From the NCBI RefSeq assembly GCF_038150125.1, contig NZ_JBBVMF010000001.1:327942-391941 (forward strand): a DNA stretch of 64,000 bases, given 5' to 3'. Positions 51,241 to 59,605 of the stretch are shown in pieces. The notes beneath the pieces are model-generated. The model did not search any database. It was given only the letters and a program-made list of their open reading frames with translations, and was not told the origin of the DNA. The position numbers and the translations under genes were made by a program. Source of the stretch: SW132 sp038150125 (GTDB lineage Bacteria > Bacteroidota > Rhodothermia > Balneolales > Balneolaceae). Each line of letters begins with the position of its first letter. Position 1 is the stretch's first letter.

Positions 51241-53409
51241 TTAATTATCTATTTGTTCGTTATACTGAACAAAATTTGTAAAGAAAAGCGTGCGCGTAAA
51301 GGTAATATCCACTTTCGGGCCGATTAGCCAGAAAGAGTTCTCTCCCCAGGGTTGCGGCAGATCGAGGTAGTTATAGCTGGCTACCATCGAGACACTGCCG
51401 TGGGGCTGATAACGATAGTTAATATCCCCACGCAAATATGCACGGTTGCCGTTATAGAAACCACCCCTGCCAAATGTTGCCGAGTAACGGAATAAATTCC
51501 TTGTATCTGACCTGAACCGTACAAATGCGTCCAGCCAATTATAATCAGTTCCTCTTTGGAGGAAAGAAATGTTGGAGTTGGTTGGATCAAAATCGCGCTG
51601 TAGCTCCACATAGTTATGCGACATCCCAATATCGATTTGACTCAGGTTGTGGAAACTAAAAAAATAGCCCAGGCTGCTTTCACGCTCGGTCAGGCGAAAT
51701 TCATTTGGCGTGAAAAAACTCTCTGTGCTTGCCTGGAACCCATGATAGACAACCGGCGAGTCATCCGGATAGAAACGAACGGTCACCGTGGGCTCAAGCT
51801 GGAAAAAGTTAGTTCTCGGCACATAGCCAGCAGCCGCAATATAGCTGTTACCCACATACTGCTGCAAAAACTCCACTCTTACTGTTTGGCGAGAATAGGT
51901 TAAAATGGCTCCCTGTGCAACTTCAGATCCCTTGTGTACGTCATCCGTGAAAGATTTAAATGCAAATGCGCGTCCCGACCACCGGTTATCTTGAGTGGCA
52001 AGGTTGAATTGAAGTCCGCCGGTACGGTTATACGAGCCAATGTTCTCAAAGGCAGTCTCATCCACATTCTGACGATCCACCAAGATTGCTGAAATATTGG
52101 AGCGTGAGAAAATCTGTTTCTGGGCCGTCGCCACAAAAAAGTTGCTGGCCGGTGCGAAATCTGATTCCTCAGTGTACATATTCATCACTCCCAACCTCCA
52201 GTCCTGACCCAAATTCCCGCTGAGCCTTGCGCCAGCCAAAACCGGTGCATCAATCCCGATTCGCCTGGAGAAGAAAGGCCTTACCCGGTCTGAGCCGAAG
52301 TTTGCAAAAAGGTCGGAGTTCTCCAGAAAGAACTGCCGCTTTTCCGGGAAAAAAAGTTCAAACCTGTCAAGGTTTGTGATCTGCTGATCCACATCCGCCT
52401 GTGAAAAGTCGGGATTGTAGGTCAAATCCAGATTAAGAGATGATGAAAGGCCCAATTTTGCATCCATCCCGAAATCGGTGTTATAATTGGTCTCATTTGC
52501 AAATTCAAAATTACGTGATGCACCACCGAAAACGTAAGGAATCACTGAAAGCTGCAGACCCGACTCTGGCGGCGGCTGATCCCACTTGAGAGTTCCCGTA
52601 AAGGCAAGCGACGACGTCGGAAATTGACGCGGAACCGGTGCCCAGGCAGATTTTTCGTTGATACTCAGATCAAGCCTCGAAAAGTTGATATTCCATCGGT
52701 CCAGACCTGCCTCGTACCGGATCGATTTAAACGGTATTCGCATCTCAGCTACCCATCGGTCATCGTAATCCTCAACCACCACTTCCCATTTGGTATCCCA
52801 AGCCAGATCAACAGAGGAGCCGTTGCTCATGGTTCCATCCCACTTCGCACCGGCGGCATTGACGCCAAAAGAATAGCCGGTAGTCAGGTCATTGAACGGG
52901 TCGAGGAAGAGCAGAAAATTGTCGTTGGTTCCAAAAGAGAAATCACGTCTGAGCGACTCTACCACACGAGGGGCATCAATTGCGTCAAAGAAAATAAGCG
53001 AAAGATAGATGGCGTCCTCGTTGTAGGCCATGCGAATTTCTGATGTCGCTTCACTGTAACTGGTATCATAAGGGGTTACCATAAAAAAATTATCCGCCAC
53101 ATCTGCACGCAACCAGTCCTCCTCATCAACCACGCCATCAAGAGTGATTGTTCCCTTCATTTTCTGGATATTCAGAACATATTGGCTGTTAACGGACCGA
53201 CGGTCCGACGCTTCATTACTACCGTTATCTGTTCTTTCAGTTACCTGAAGTGCTAATAACCCTGTCGGGGTTATTGCCCATATCAATAACATCGCTAAGA
53301 TGATACAGTGTTGCCAGAAGCCTCTCCCAATTTGTTTATAAAGGATATTTTTAACTGAATTTAGAGCACCACCCAATTCCGATTTTTCCATCAACTCAAA
53401 ATAGGACAT
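51241..53409 (-). CDS. DUF5916 outer-membrane protein with N-terminal CBM9-like domain
   Basis: 722 residues from ATG at 53409 with an N-terminal hydrophobic stretch (HCIILAMLLIWAITPTGLLAL) acting as signal. Residues ~80-260 form a CBM9-like domain (MKGTITLDGVVDEEDWLRADVADNF, DDRWVAEMRIPFKSIRYEAGL), the carbohydrate-binding fold that precedes DUF5916; the rest is a long beta-barrel. The annotated product ends FVQYNEQIDN at TAA; another 45 coding-like codons follow in frame, so the real end was probably at 51103. Function in the outer membrane is unknown. Transcribed alone. Confidence 0.85.
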   Translation of the reverse strand: MSYFELMEKSELGGALNSVKNILYKQIGRGFWQHCIILAMLLIWAITPTGLLALQVTERTDNGSNEASDRRSVNSQYVLNIQKMKGTITLDGVVDEEDWLRADVADNFFMVTPYDTSYSEATSEIRMAYNEDAIYLSLIFFDAIDAPRVVESLRRDFSFGTNDNFLLFLDPFNDLTTGYSFGVNAAGAKWDGTMSNGSSVDLAWDTKWEVVVEDYDDRWVAEMRIPFKSIRYEAGLDRWNINFSRLDLSINEKSAWAPVPRQFPTSSLAFTGTLKWDQPPPESGLQLSVIPYVFGGASRNFEFANETNYNTDFGMDAKLGLSSSLNLDLTYNPDFSQADVDQQITNLDRFELFFPEKRQFFLENSDLFANFGSDRVRPFFSRRIGIDAPVLAGARLSGNLGQDWRLGVMNMYTEESDFAPASNFFVATAQKQIFSRSNISAILVDRQNVDETAFENIGSYNRTGGLQFNLATQDNRWSGRAFAFKSFTDDVHKGSEVAQGAILTYSRQTVRVEFLQQYVGNSYIAAAGYVPRTNFFQLEPTVTVRFYPDDSPVVYHGFQASTESFFTPNEFRLTERESSLGYFFSFHNLSQIDIGMSHNYVELQRDFDPTNSNISFLQRGTDYNWLDAFVRFRSDTRNLFRYSATFGRGGFYNGNRAYLRGDINYRYQPHGSVSMVASYNYLDLPQPWGENSFWLIGPKVDITFTRTLFFTNFVQYNEQIDN

Positions 53410-54328
53410 CCATTATTAAGTCAAAAGGCTTTAAATAAGATGGACTCCCAAAATCAGTAACCATCAACCTTACTGCAAGGTTTGTCGCTATAACTTTGAT
53501 GAAGCTTGTTACGAAATTAGCCGGCATTTTATTAAAACTCATCACACTGAATCAGTAAGTGTACGCTCAAAAAAATGGCTGCAAAAGCAAGTGAGTTCAC
53601 TCATGTGTGTTCAATAGTCAAAGAATATTACAAGAAAAAGACCATTACTTATTAATCGTTTTTAAAAACTTTTGTTCAGCAGGAAGTGGATGTGGATCAC
53701 GACTGCCCAACGTTCCATGTCCCTGACCCGGATTTTTTACCCAGAAATTTCGTCAGGATCAAGGCTTTAGTACGCCAAGGATTTGTAGAGCACGCGCAAG
53801 GAAAAAAGCGACGGAAGTGTATTTAATGTAATCTGAAAACATTGTATTTCCCTACAGCACAGTTTACGATAAAATTTTGCAGCGTGGGAATCATATCGAA
53901 TAGTCGGGACAGGATAGCAAAAGTCTTAGCTCGGTGCCCCGAGAAGAGATAGCTCAATTTTCACAGCAACCCTTTTTATGTATTTCCAAAAATTTTAGTG
54001 CTTTACATTATAGTACGTTTTGCGTGAACTGAATAATTCGGTCTACTTTTTTAAAAAATCTTCGATCGCAATACAAATTTTATCATCAATAGCTTTATAA
54101 AAATCATCAGCCAGCTTTGTGTTCTGCTGAATCGGATCGTCTTCGTTAATTCTTTACAAATATTATAAAATAATATTTTATGACACTCCTAGTTCTGCGC
54201 TTACGCTATTGTGATATAACCAGGCCATTAAACAAAAAATAAAATGTTTAATTATCAGGATCTGAATATCAAGGTCTAACTATGATAAAAATTACAATCA
54301 AACAAATGTCATTCAATCAAAAAAAATT
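53410..54328. other. 919-bp gene-free region with a small coding relic
   Basis: No full-length gene. On the minus strand a 36-codon frame at about 54047-54156 reads RINEDDPIQQNTKLADDFYK and then AIDDKICIAIEDFLKK before TAG, which looks like the 3' remainder of a larger gene; a TAA directly precedes it. The rest is A+T-rich with no repeat recognised. Confidence 0.45.
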
Positions 54329-55588
54329 ATGAAGCAATACAGACAATTTATAGCCTTATTATTTTTTACTCTATTTATAACTTTTAACGCCTATGCTGAC
54401 GATCCGGACACAATTTTTCACCAGGGAATTCTTACGAATGATGCCGGTGAAATTGTTGAGGATGGCACTTACGAATTTACATTCACCATGTACAGCCAGG
54501 AGACCGACGGCAGTGCGCTTTGGTCGGAAGTACAGGTTTTAGAGGTCGCCAACGGAGTTTTCAATGCACACCTTGGTTCTGTAGAGCCACTGGACCTGCC
54601 GTTTGACGAAGGATACTGGATCGGTGTTGCGGTTGATGGCGGCAGTGAACTGGTCCCGCGTATGTCGTTAAGTGCCGTGCCCTACGCCATGCACGCCTTA
54701 ACTGTGGAAGACGGTGCCATAACAGGCGCCAAACTTGGCCCGGATGCCATTCAGGCCGGAAATAATATTTCTGTGGCCCGGGATGCTGATCAAAACGTAG
54801 TGATCTCAGCTGCTGCCCCGGATCAGGTTGATGTGTTTTGGGAAAAAAGCGGCAACAACATTTTATATAAAGATGGCAAAGTAGGAATCAACCGGAATGT
54901 TGCCAGCACTTATTTAGATGTTTACAGTGATGAAACGACTGCAGCAAGATTCAGGGCCTATTCAGACAGTGACTTTATCAGGCCGGTTGAGTTAATCAGT
55001 GGTCGCGAAGGGGGATCAGTGACCGGTCAGCGAAATTCACTCTCATTCAGATATGCAGATATTGCAGGAAGCGGTGCCATAACTCTCATGGGCGAAATAG
55101 GCACGATTCTGACAAGTGAAGATCCGTCTGCTGCAGATATGCTCTTCCGTCTTCGCAAGCCGGTGGCCCCCGGGAATCAGCAGGAGCTTATGAGGCTCAC
55201 AAGTGACGGGTATCTCGGAGTCGGCACAAGCTCGCCTGACAGAACGCTGGATGTGGCCGGCGACACCCGCGTGCAAGGAAACCTGACATTCCAGGACGGA
55301 ACACCTCAGCGAACTGCCGGACCGGTGGCCAAAGGGAGTATTAATGCCGATGGATCGATAAACAATGCCGTTAATGTAGCAGGCGTGGTATGGGACAGCG
55401 CGAATGGATGGTACCGAATCGAAATCGAAGGTGAGAACTACCATTTTAGTGACTATGCAACATCCGTCACGCCCATTAATGATCCTGTTGCCGTACGATC
55501 ATCCAGTACAGGAGGGGAACTGATTGTGGAATTTGCCGGCAATATTCAATCCCGTTTTCATTTTGTGGTTCACAGCCTGAAAAACTAA
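54329..55588 (+). CDS. Secreted beta-rich protein, unknown function
   Basis: 419 residues with a signal peptide (FIALLFFTLFITFNAYADD). The body is repetitive beta-rich sequence: IFHQGILTNDAGEIVEDGTYEFTFTMYS near the N-terminus and GYLGVGTSSPDRTLDVAGDTRVQGNL, a phrase common in exported and tail-fibre-like proteins of Bacteroidota. No peptidase S74 chaperone domain was seen at the C-terminus. It lies directly upstream of a T9SS-CTD protein in the same direction and may share its export context, although it lacks an obvious T9SS signal itself. Confidence 0.72.
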   Translation: MKQYRQFIALLFFTLFITFNAYADDPDTIFHQGILTNDAGEIVEDGTYEFTFTMYSQETDGSALWSEVQVLEVANGVFNAHLGSVEPLDLPFDEGYWIGVAVDGGSELVPRMSLSAVPYAMHALTVEDGAITGAKLGPDAIQAGNNISVARDADQNVVISAAAPDQVDVFWEKSGNNILYKDGKVGINRNVASTYLDVYSDETTAARFRAYSDSDFIRPVELISGREGGSVTGQRNSLSFRYADIAGSGAITLMGEIGTILTSEDPSAADMLFRLRKPVAPGNQQELMRLTSDGYLGVGTSSPDRTLDVAGDTRVQGNLTFQDGTPQRTAGPVAKGSINADGSINNAVNVAGVVWDSANGWYRIEIEGENYHFSDYATSVTPINDPVAVRSSSTGGELIVEFAGNIQSRFHFVVHSLKN

Positions 55589-55639
55589 ACGGGCAGAATC
55601 AGTCATCCAGATTAACGTTTACTACCAAGTAAATTTATT

Positions 55640-56173
55640 ATGAAAAATTTCGTACTGATTATTTTATTCCTTCCATGTTTATTTTTTCTTCCGGCAGATG
55701 ATCTGTCTGCTCAAAATCGAATAAGTAACACGGTTTTTACAGCCGGCGGAGGAGACTCAGCCGGCGATCTCTTCACTGTTAGCTCCACAATTGGACAACC
55801 GGCCGGCGGATCGTCGTATGGAGCTCAGTTTGCTATCCACAGCGGTTTCCGACAGGTACCCGTTCAGCGTGTGGTCACTTCGGCTGATGAAGCCACGGAT
55901 GAGACTCCCGCCATATACTCGCTTGATCAGAACTACCCGAACCCGTTCAACCCATCCACAGTAATTCAATACTCGTTGCCTGAAGCCACAGATGTTACCT
56001 TAGCCGTCTATGATATGCTGGGACGTGAGGTGGTAAGCCTGGTGGATGGCCAAAAAAGCGCCGGAAACTATGAGGTCAGCTTCAGCGCCGGGAACCTGTC
56101 GTCGGGCATCTACTTTTACCGTCTGACCACCGGGAATTTCACAAAAATCCGATCGATGACGTTTGTGAAGTGA
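55640..56173 (+). CDS. T9SS type A sorting-domain protein
   Basis: 177 residues with a signal peptide and a short mature region (NRISNTVFTAGGGDSAGDLF), then the ~75-residue type A T9SS C-terminal domain: NYPNPFNPSTVIQYSLPEAT, YDMLGREVVSLVDGQKSAGNYEVSF and SGIYFYRLTTGNFTKIRSMTFVK. Such domains route proteins through the type IX secretion system, with the domain removed at the surface. The mature part is too short for an obvious function. Encoded 51 bp after the preceding secreted protein. Confidence 0.92.
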   Translation: MKNFVLIILFLPCLFFLPADDLSAQNRISNTVFTAGGGDSAGDLFTVSSTIGQPAGGSSYGAQFAIHSGFRQVPVQRVVTSADEATDETPAIYSLDQNYPNPFNPSTVIQYSLPEATDVTLAVYDMLGREVVSLVDGQKSAGNYEVSFSAGNLSSGIYFYRLTTGNFTKIRSMTFVK

Positions 56174-56205
56174 GTTAATTTGGAGATCCCAGCCATGATA
56201 TAAAT

Positions 56206-56240
56206 AGGGTCATCCCACGCCTTGGCGTGGGATCTCCCAT
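56206..56240. repeat. REP-like palindrome
   Basis: GGTCATCCCACGCC-TT-GGCGTGGGATCTCC followed by CATTC: same outer pattern as 15538 and 24145 with a different core, placed 33 bp after the T9SS gene. The bases further on (56241-56400) show nothing recognisable. Confidence 0.6.
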
Positions 56241-56404
56241 TCAGGCTCGATTAGTAGACCTTGCCATGGATGACATCTGCATTTGTGATTACACCCCCCT
56301 TTTAACTGCACAGATTAACAATTAACCGGTCCTCATCAACCTGCGTCTTTTTTCTGCTAATAATTGCCACAGAGTAATTTGAAAGCGTCGCTAAACATCT
56401 CCGA

Positions 56405-56491
56405 AAAAACTGTTTATTTGCAAACAGCGCTGAAATAATCTATTCTGCGACGGTACATGCGCGAATGAGTTCTCGTGGAATTGTATGTTAT
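56405..56491 (+). repeat. Conserved 5' cassette flank, copy 2
   Basis: Matches 36471-36556 over ~86 bp (TTGCAAACAGC, TCTATTCTGCGACGGTACAT, GCGAATGA, GAATTGTATGTTAT). It ends 51 bp before higB. Confidence 0.9.
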
Positions 56492-56510
56492 GTAACCTAT
56501 CTTTTTACTT

Positions 56511-56527
56511 GTTCCCAATAGTGGAAC
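56511..56527. promoter_or_regulatory. Candidate HigBA operator
   Basis: GTTCC-CAATAGT-GGAAC, a dyad 15 bp before the higB start, in the position expected for autoregulation by HigA. Confidence 0.45.
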
Positions 56528-56542
56528 TTTCTATATTCTTCT

Positions 56543-56836
56543 GTGAGAGTATTTGCCCGGAAAACTTTACGTGAGTTTTGGAACAATCATTCGGATAGTG
56601 AAGATGCTTTAAAGGCGTGGTTTTCTGAAGCAGAAAATTCCCAATGGAAGTCACCTGCTGACATAAAGAATAAATATCCACACGCCAGTATTCTTCCTGA
56701 TAATCGAGTGGTTTTCAATATCAAGGGCAATACCCATCGGTTGGTAGTCAAAATTAATTACGACTATGGACAGGTATTCATCCGTTTTGTTGGTACTCAT
56801 GCCGAATACGACAAAATTGATGCAACGACAATTTAA
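56543..56836 (+). CDS. higB: HigB-type (RelE-fold) toxin
   Basis: 97 residues, starting at GTG; no closer ATG exists in frame before the conserved start. The sequence matches the HigB_toxin branch: RKTLREFWNNHSDSEDALKAWF, LPDNRVVFNIKGNTHRLVVKINYDYGQVFIRFVGTHAEYDKI. Such toxins are ribosome-dependent mRNA interferases. higB precedes higA, the reverse order typical of the HigBA family. Its start lies 51 bp after the conserved cassette flank. Confidence 0.92.
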   Translation: MRVFARKTLREFWNNHSDSEDALKAWFSEAENSQWKSPADIKNKYPHASILPDNRVVFNIKGNTHRLVVKINYDYGQVFIRFVGTHAEYDKIDATTI

Positions 56837-56850
56837 AGCGGATATTAATT

Positions 56851-57219
56851 ATGCAGATTCAACCCATACATACCGAAGCCGATTATCAAAACGCATTAGA
56901 TCGTATCGAAGAAATTTTTGATGCCAAGCCTGGTAGTATAGAAGGTGACGAATTGGAAATATTGGGAATATTAGTTGATGAATACGAAAAAAAGAACTTC
57001 CCTATTGAAGCACCAAAGCCGATTGAAGCGATTAAGTTTAGAATGGACCAACTTGGAATGGAGCAAAAAGATTTGGCGAAAATTTTAGGTTCGAAATCCC
57101 GGGCGAGCGAAATTCTATCTGGTAAACGATCACTTTCTCTACGTCAAATTAAAATTTTGTACCGAAAGCTTGGTATCCCGGCTGAAGTTTTAATTCAAGA
57201 GCCAGAACCGGTTACATAA
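56851..57219 (+). CDS. higA: HigA-type antitoxin with XRE-family HTH
   Basis: 122 residues. The N-terminal ~60 residues (YQNALDRIEEIFDAKPGSIEGDELEILGILVDEYEKK) are typical of HigA-like antitoxins, and the C-terminal HTH_XRE domain reads QLGMEQKDLAKILGSKSRASEILSGKRSLSLRQIKILYRKL. It starts 15 bp after higB. It neutralises HigB and probably represses the operon through the dyad at 56511. The Shedu gene follows 28 bp later and may share the promoter. Confidence 0.93.
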   Translation: MQIQPIHTEADYQNALDRIEEIFDAKPGSIEGDELEILGILVDEYEKKNFPIEAPKPIEAIKFRMDQLGMEQKDLAKILGSKSRASEILSGKRSLSLRQIKILYRKLGIPAEVLIQEPEPVT

Positions 57220-57246
57220 GCCCAAGACCGTTAGCTTAAATAAAAA

Positions 57247-58446
57247 ATGCCTATGAGCAGGAGTGATAATTATAAGAATCCGAAAGAGGGAAAAACTTAC
57301 ATAAGCCCAAGGCTTGATTCATTTGGAAAGTCTGATCAAAAAGTTCGAATTGCTTCAAAAGTGATTGAATCTGAAGATTCATACGCATTTGCTAAAATTA
57401 AGGATGAGGTAGTATTAAGGCACAAAGAAGGAGCAAAAACGAATATTAAAGCCAAGTTTATTGAAGATCATCGGGGGATATTTGTTATAAACATACAAGG
57501 TTATACAGTTGCTACTGAGAAGCCTCATAATGCTAGTTTTTCTTTTAGTGGTGATGAAATTGGAAAGCTTTTAGAGTTTGTACAAAATATTCAACATTAT
57601 CGATTTCAAGGCAGGGGACCTGTCAATACTTCCGATGATAATCTCCAACAGAAAAATATATCTGAAGTTCAAGCCAGAAAATTAATCCAGGATAATCACG
57701 AAGTCTTTTCAGAAGTACTTAAATCTGAAATAACTAAGGAAGATATTGTTGCTGTTGGATATAGGAAAAAGCAGGTAGAAGTTTACAGAAAATTTCTTGA
57801 GGATGAAGAGTATTTTAATTCCATCCGGGAGAAAATAAAAACAACAAATGAAGGCTTATGGCAAAAATATTTTGAGAACAACCCTTGGATTTTCGGTTAT
57901 GGCCTTGAATATATTCTCGTATCATCATTGGATGAAAAAAAGTTAGAACAAGTTGTAAAAGGATATGATTTTAATACCCCCGGAAAACGTGTTGATGCAC
58001 TTTTAAAAACTCGTGGAATCGTTTCTTCATTGTGCTTTACAGAAATTAAGACACATAAAACAAAGCTTTTGGAAAATAAACCTTATAGATCTGGCTGTTG
58101 GGCACCATCTAAAGAGTTGGCAGGTGCCGTTGCTCAGGTTCAAGGTACTGTAGCATCAGCTGTTGAAAACCTATCGGAAAGAATTAATATAGAGGATGAT
58201 CAAGGAAATCCGACCGGTGAAGAACTTTTTAAATACCAACCAAAATCATATTTGGTCATAGGAAAATTAGACGAATTCAAAACTGAAAAAGGAGTTAATA
58301 AGGATAAGTTTCGATCTTTTGAGTTGTATCGGAAAAACACTAATAATCCCGAGATTATTACTTTCGATGAACTTTTTGAAAGAGCAAAATACATCACATC
58401 GTACATCAAAATGAAATCTAATCGAGTAGACGGCCGTGAGCCATAA
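57247..58446 (+). CDS. Shedu-type (DUF4263) nuclease, truncated or modified C-terminus
   Basis: 399 residues. The C-terminal half contains the Shedu/SduA domain: WQKYFENNPWIFGYGLEYILVSS, then GKRVDALLKTRGIVSSLCFTEIKTHKTKLL, with D...E.K residues of a PD-(D/E)xK nuclease, and PYRSGCWAPSKELAGAVAQVQG. Shedu systems protect against phages and plasmids; SduA alone is sufficient in known cases. The N-terminal ~190 residues are the variable, probably regulatory part. The last ~10 codons (SNRVDGREP) are encoded by the group II intron-like 3' terminus, so the native C-terminus may have been replaced. It follows higBA by 28 bp. Confidence 0.85.
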   Translation: MPMSRSDNYKNPKEGKTYISPRLDSFGKSDQKVRIASKVIESEDSYAFAKIKDEVVLRHKEGAKTNIKAKFIEDHRGIFVINIQGYTVATEKPHNASFSFSGDEIGKLLEFVQNIQHYRFQGRGPVNTSDDNLQQKNISEVQARKLIQDNHEVFSEVLKSEITKEDIVAVGYRKKQVEVYRKFLEDEEYFNSIREKIKTTNEGLWQKYFENNPWIFGYGLEYILVSSLDEKKLEQVVKGYDFNTPGKRVDALLKTRGIVSSLCFTEIKTHKTKLLENKPYRSGCWAPSKELAGAVAQVQGTVASAVENLSERINIEDDQGNPTGEELFKYQPKSYLVIGKLDEFKTEKGVNKDKFRSFELYRKNTNNPEIITFDELFERAKYITSYIKMKSNRVDGREP

Positions 58447-58720
58447 GCTCACGGTGCGCCTCTTGCCAAAGGTGTTGCTTTTCTGCACACCATCACGCCA
58501 TGGCGTGACGGTTCGTTATTCATCATTCCAACCGCTCTTTTCACCGTTTGGAGCTATCTCTTCCCGAAAGTCTTCGGGACCGGGCTACATAACTGCCGGA
58601 AAACTATCCGTTTTGCAGTCTTGCTCCCAATTCAATTTCTGAGAGAACAACGTTTAGCCATTCCTCCTCCCCTGTCGGGACTGATTACTATGGCCTTAGC
58701 TGACTTCCCATTCCGAGCTC
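58419..58720 (-). mobile_element. ORF-less group II intron relic, copy 2 (3' end and domain fragments)
   Basis: Read on the minus strand it ends CTCACGGCCGTCTACTCGAT, with domain VI arms CCGTGAGC/GCTCACGG. A domain V-like stem (CCGTCACGCC/GGCGTGATGG) lies before it, and ~170 nt further 5' is GAAGTCAGCTAAGGCCATAG, matching GAAGTCAGCCGAAGCCATAG in the better preserved intron at 60134-60767. No RT coding sequence and no clear 5' end remain; the following bases to 58860 look unrelated. Confidence 0.65.
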
Positions 58721-58878
58721 AAACCACATATTCAACGCGGACTTGCTCGCTGTTTGCCAGTTCAAAAATCGTTGCCTTATAGAAACTTCCAGTTCTATTA
58801 CATTACCAACAAATGAGACCAAGCCGTTTAAACGCTATACCGTTAAGTACCTCAATTCAATAAATCTGCTTTCCTTTA

Positions 58879-58913
58879 GTTGAAATGTAAATACATTGTA
58901 ATTATATTTCAAC
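58879..58913. promoter_or_regulatory. Operator-like palindrome of the AbrB-MazF pair
   Basis: GTTGAAAT-N19-ATTTCAAC with an inner ATGTA..TACAT-type repeat, 25 bp before the antitoxin start. Probably the autoregulatory site. Confidence 0.5.
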
Positions 58914-58937
58914 AGTTGTTCACCTAACATCGAGGCC

Positions 58938-59195
58938 ATGAAAACAAAAATAATTCGTATAGGCAATTCTCAGGGAGTTCGAATTCCAAAACCCTTTATT
59001 GAAGAAAGCGGCATCACCGAAGAGATCGAGATGATTCTGAGAGACAATGAGATTGTTCTTCGTTCTGCTAAAACCATTCGTAAAGATTGGGAAGAGTCAT
59101 TCGAGAAAATGGCTGAACAAGGCGATGATGTCTTATTAGATCAAGAAGAAATAGAAAATCCATCCGATTGGGACGAAGCTGAGTGGACATGGTAG
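58938..59195 (+). CDS. AbrB/MazE-type antitoxin
   Basis: 85 residues. The N-terminal swapped-hairpin DNA-binding fold reads KTKIIRIGNSQGVRIPKPFIEESGI and EEIEMILRDNEIVLRSAKTI; the acidic C-terminal tail (EEIENPSDWDEAEWTW) would neutralise the toxin. It overlaps the MazF start (ATG at 59189) by a few bases, typical of mazEF-type operons. A palindromic operator lies upstream. Confidence 0.92.
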   Translation: MKTKIIRIGNSQGVRIPKPFIEESGITEEIEMILRDNEIVLRSAKTIRKDWEESFEKMAEQGDDVLLDQEEIENPSDWDEAEWTW

Positions 59196-59524
59196 AAAGA
59201 GACTCGGTCCGAAGGTTTGAAGTACATCTAATTTCACTCGATCCGACAAAAGAATCTGAAATCAGAAAAGCTCGTCCCTGCGTAATCATTTCTCCGAATG
59301 AAATGAACTCTCACATCAGAACAGTAATTATTGCACCGATGACGTCCACAATTAAAAATTATCCAACGAGGGTTACGACTACATTTCAAGGTAAAAGAGG
59401 GCAAGTAGTTTTAGATCAAATTCGTACTGTGGATAAAAGTCGTTTGGTCAAAAAACTTGGTTTAATCAGCAGTTCAGCCAAAGAGAAAGTACTCAGCGTG
59501 TTGCAGGAAATGTTTGCTCCATAG
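59189..59524 (+). CDS. mazF: MazF/PemK-type toxin
   Basis: 111 residues from ATG 59189; a GTG 6 bp upstream is in frame. Family motifs: RRFEVHLISLDPTKESEIRKARPCVIISPNEMN, VIIAPMTST and KRGQVVLDQIRTVDKSRLVKKLG, containing the residues of the SH3-like RNA-binding pocket. MazF toxins cleave mRNA or tRNA at short sequences. It overlaps the antitoxin gene, and its stop lies 12 bp before another group II intron-like 3' terminus on the opposite strand. Confidence 0.93.
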   Translation: MVERDSVRRFEVHLISLDPTKESEIRKARPCVIISPNEMNSHIRTVIIAPMTSTIKNYPTRVTTTFQGKRGQVVLDQIRTVDKSRLVKKLGLISSSAKEKVLSVLQEMFAP

Positions 59525-59535
59525 ATTCGTCCACT

Positions 59536-59605
59536 TAATCGAATAAACGGCCGTCATGCCACGGCGTAACGGTGCGCCTCTCAGCATAGGCATAACCTGG
59601 CAACA
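59536..59605 (-). mobile_element. Group II intron 3'-terminal relic, copy 3
   Basis: Read on the minus strand it ends ACGGCCGTTTATTCGATTAA, with domain VI arms CCGTCATGCC/GGCGTAACGG (reading the plus strand). Compared with copies 1 and 2 the arm bases differ in a compensatory way while GGTGCGCCTC and ACGGCCG are kept. Only ~70 bp are recognisable; no domain V-like stem remains. Confidence 0.6.

Noticed and set aside
37345..59605. Integron attC sites behind the toxin-antitoxin genes
   Set aside because: No GTTRRRY/RYYYAAC pairs were found at the expected positions and no integrase is in the window; the CTACTCGAT ends fit group II introns better.
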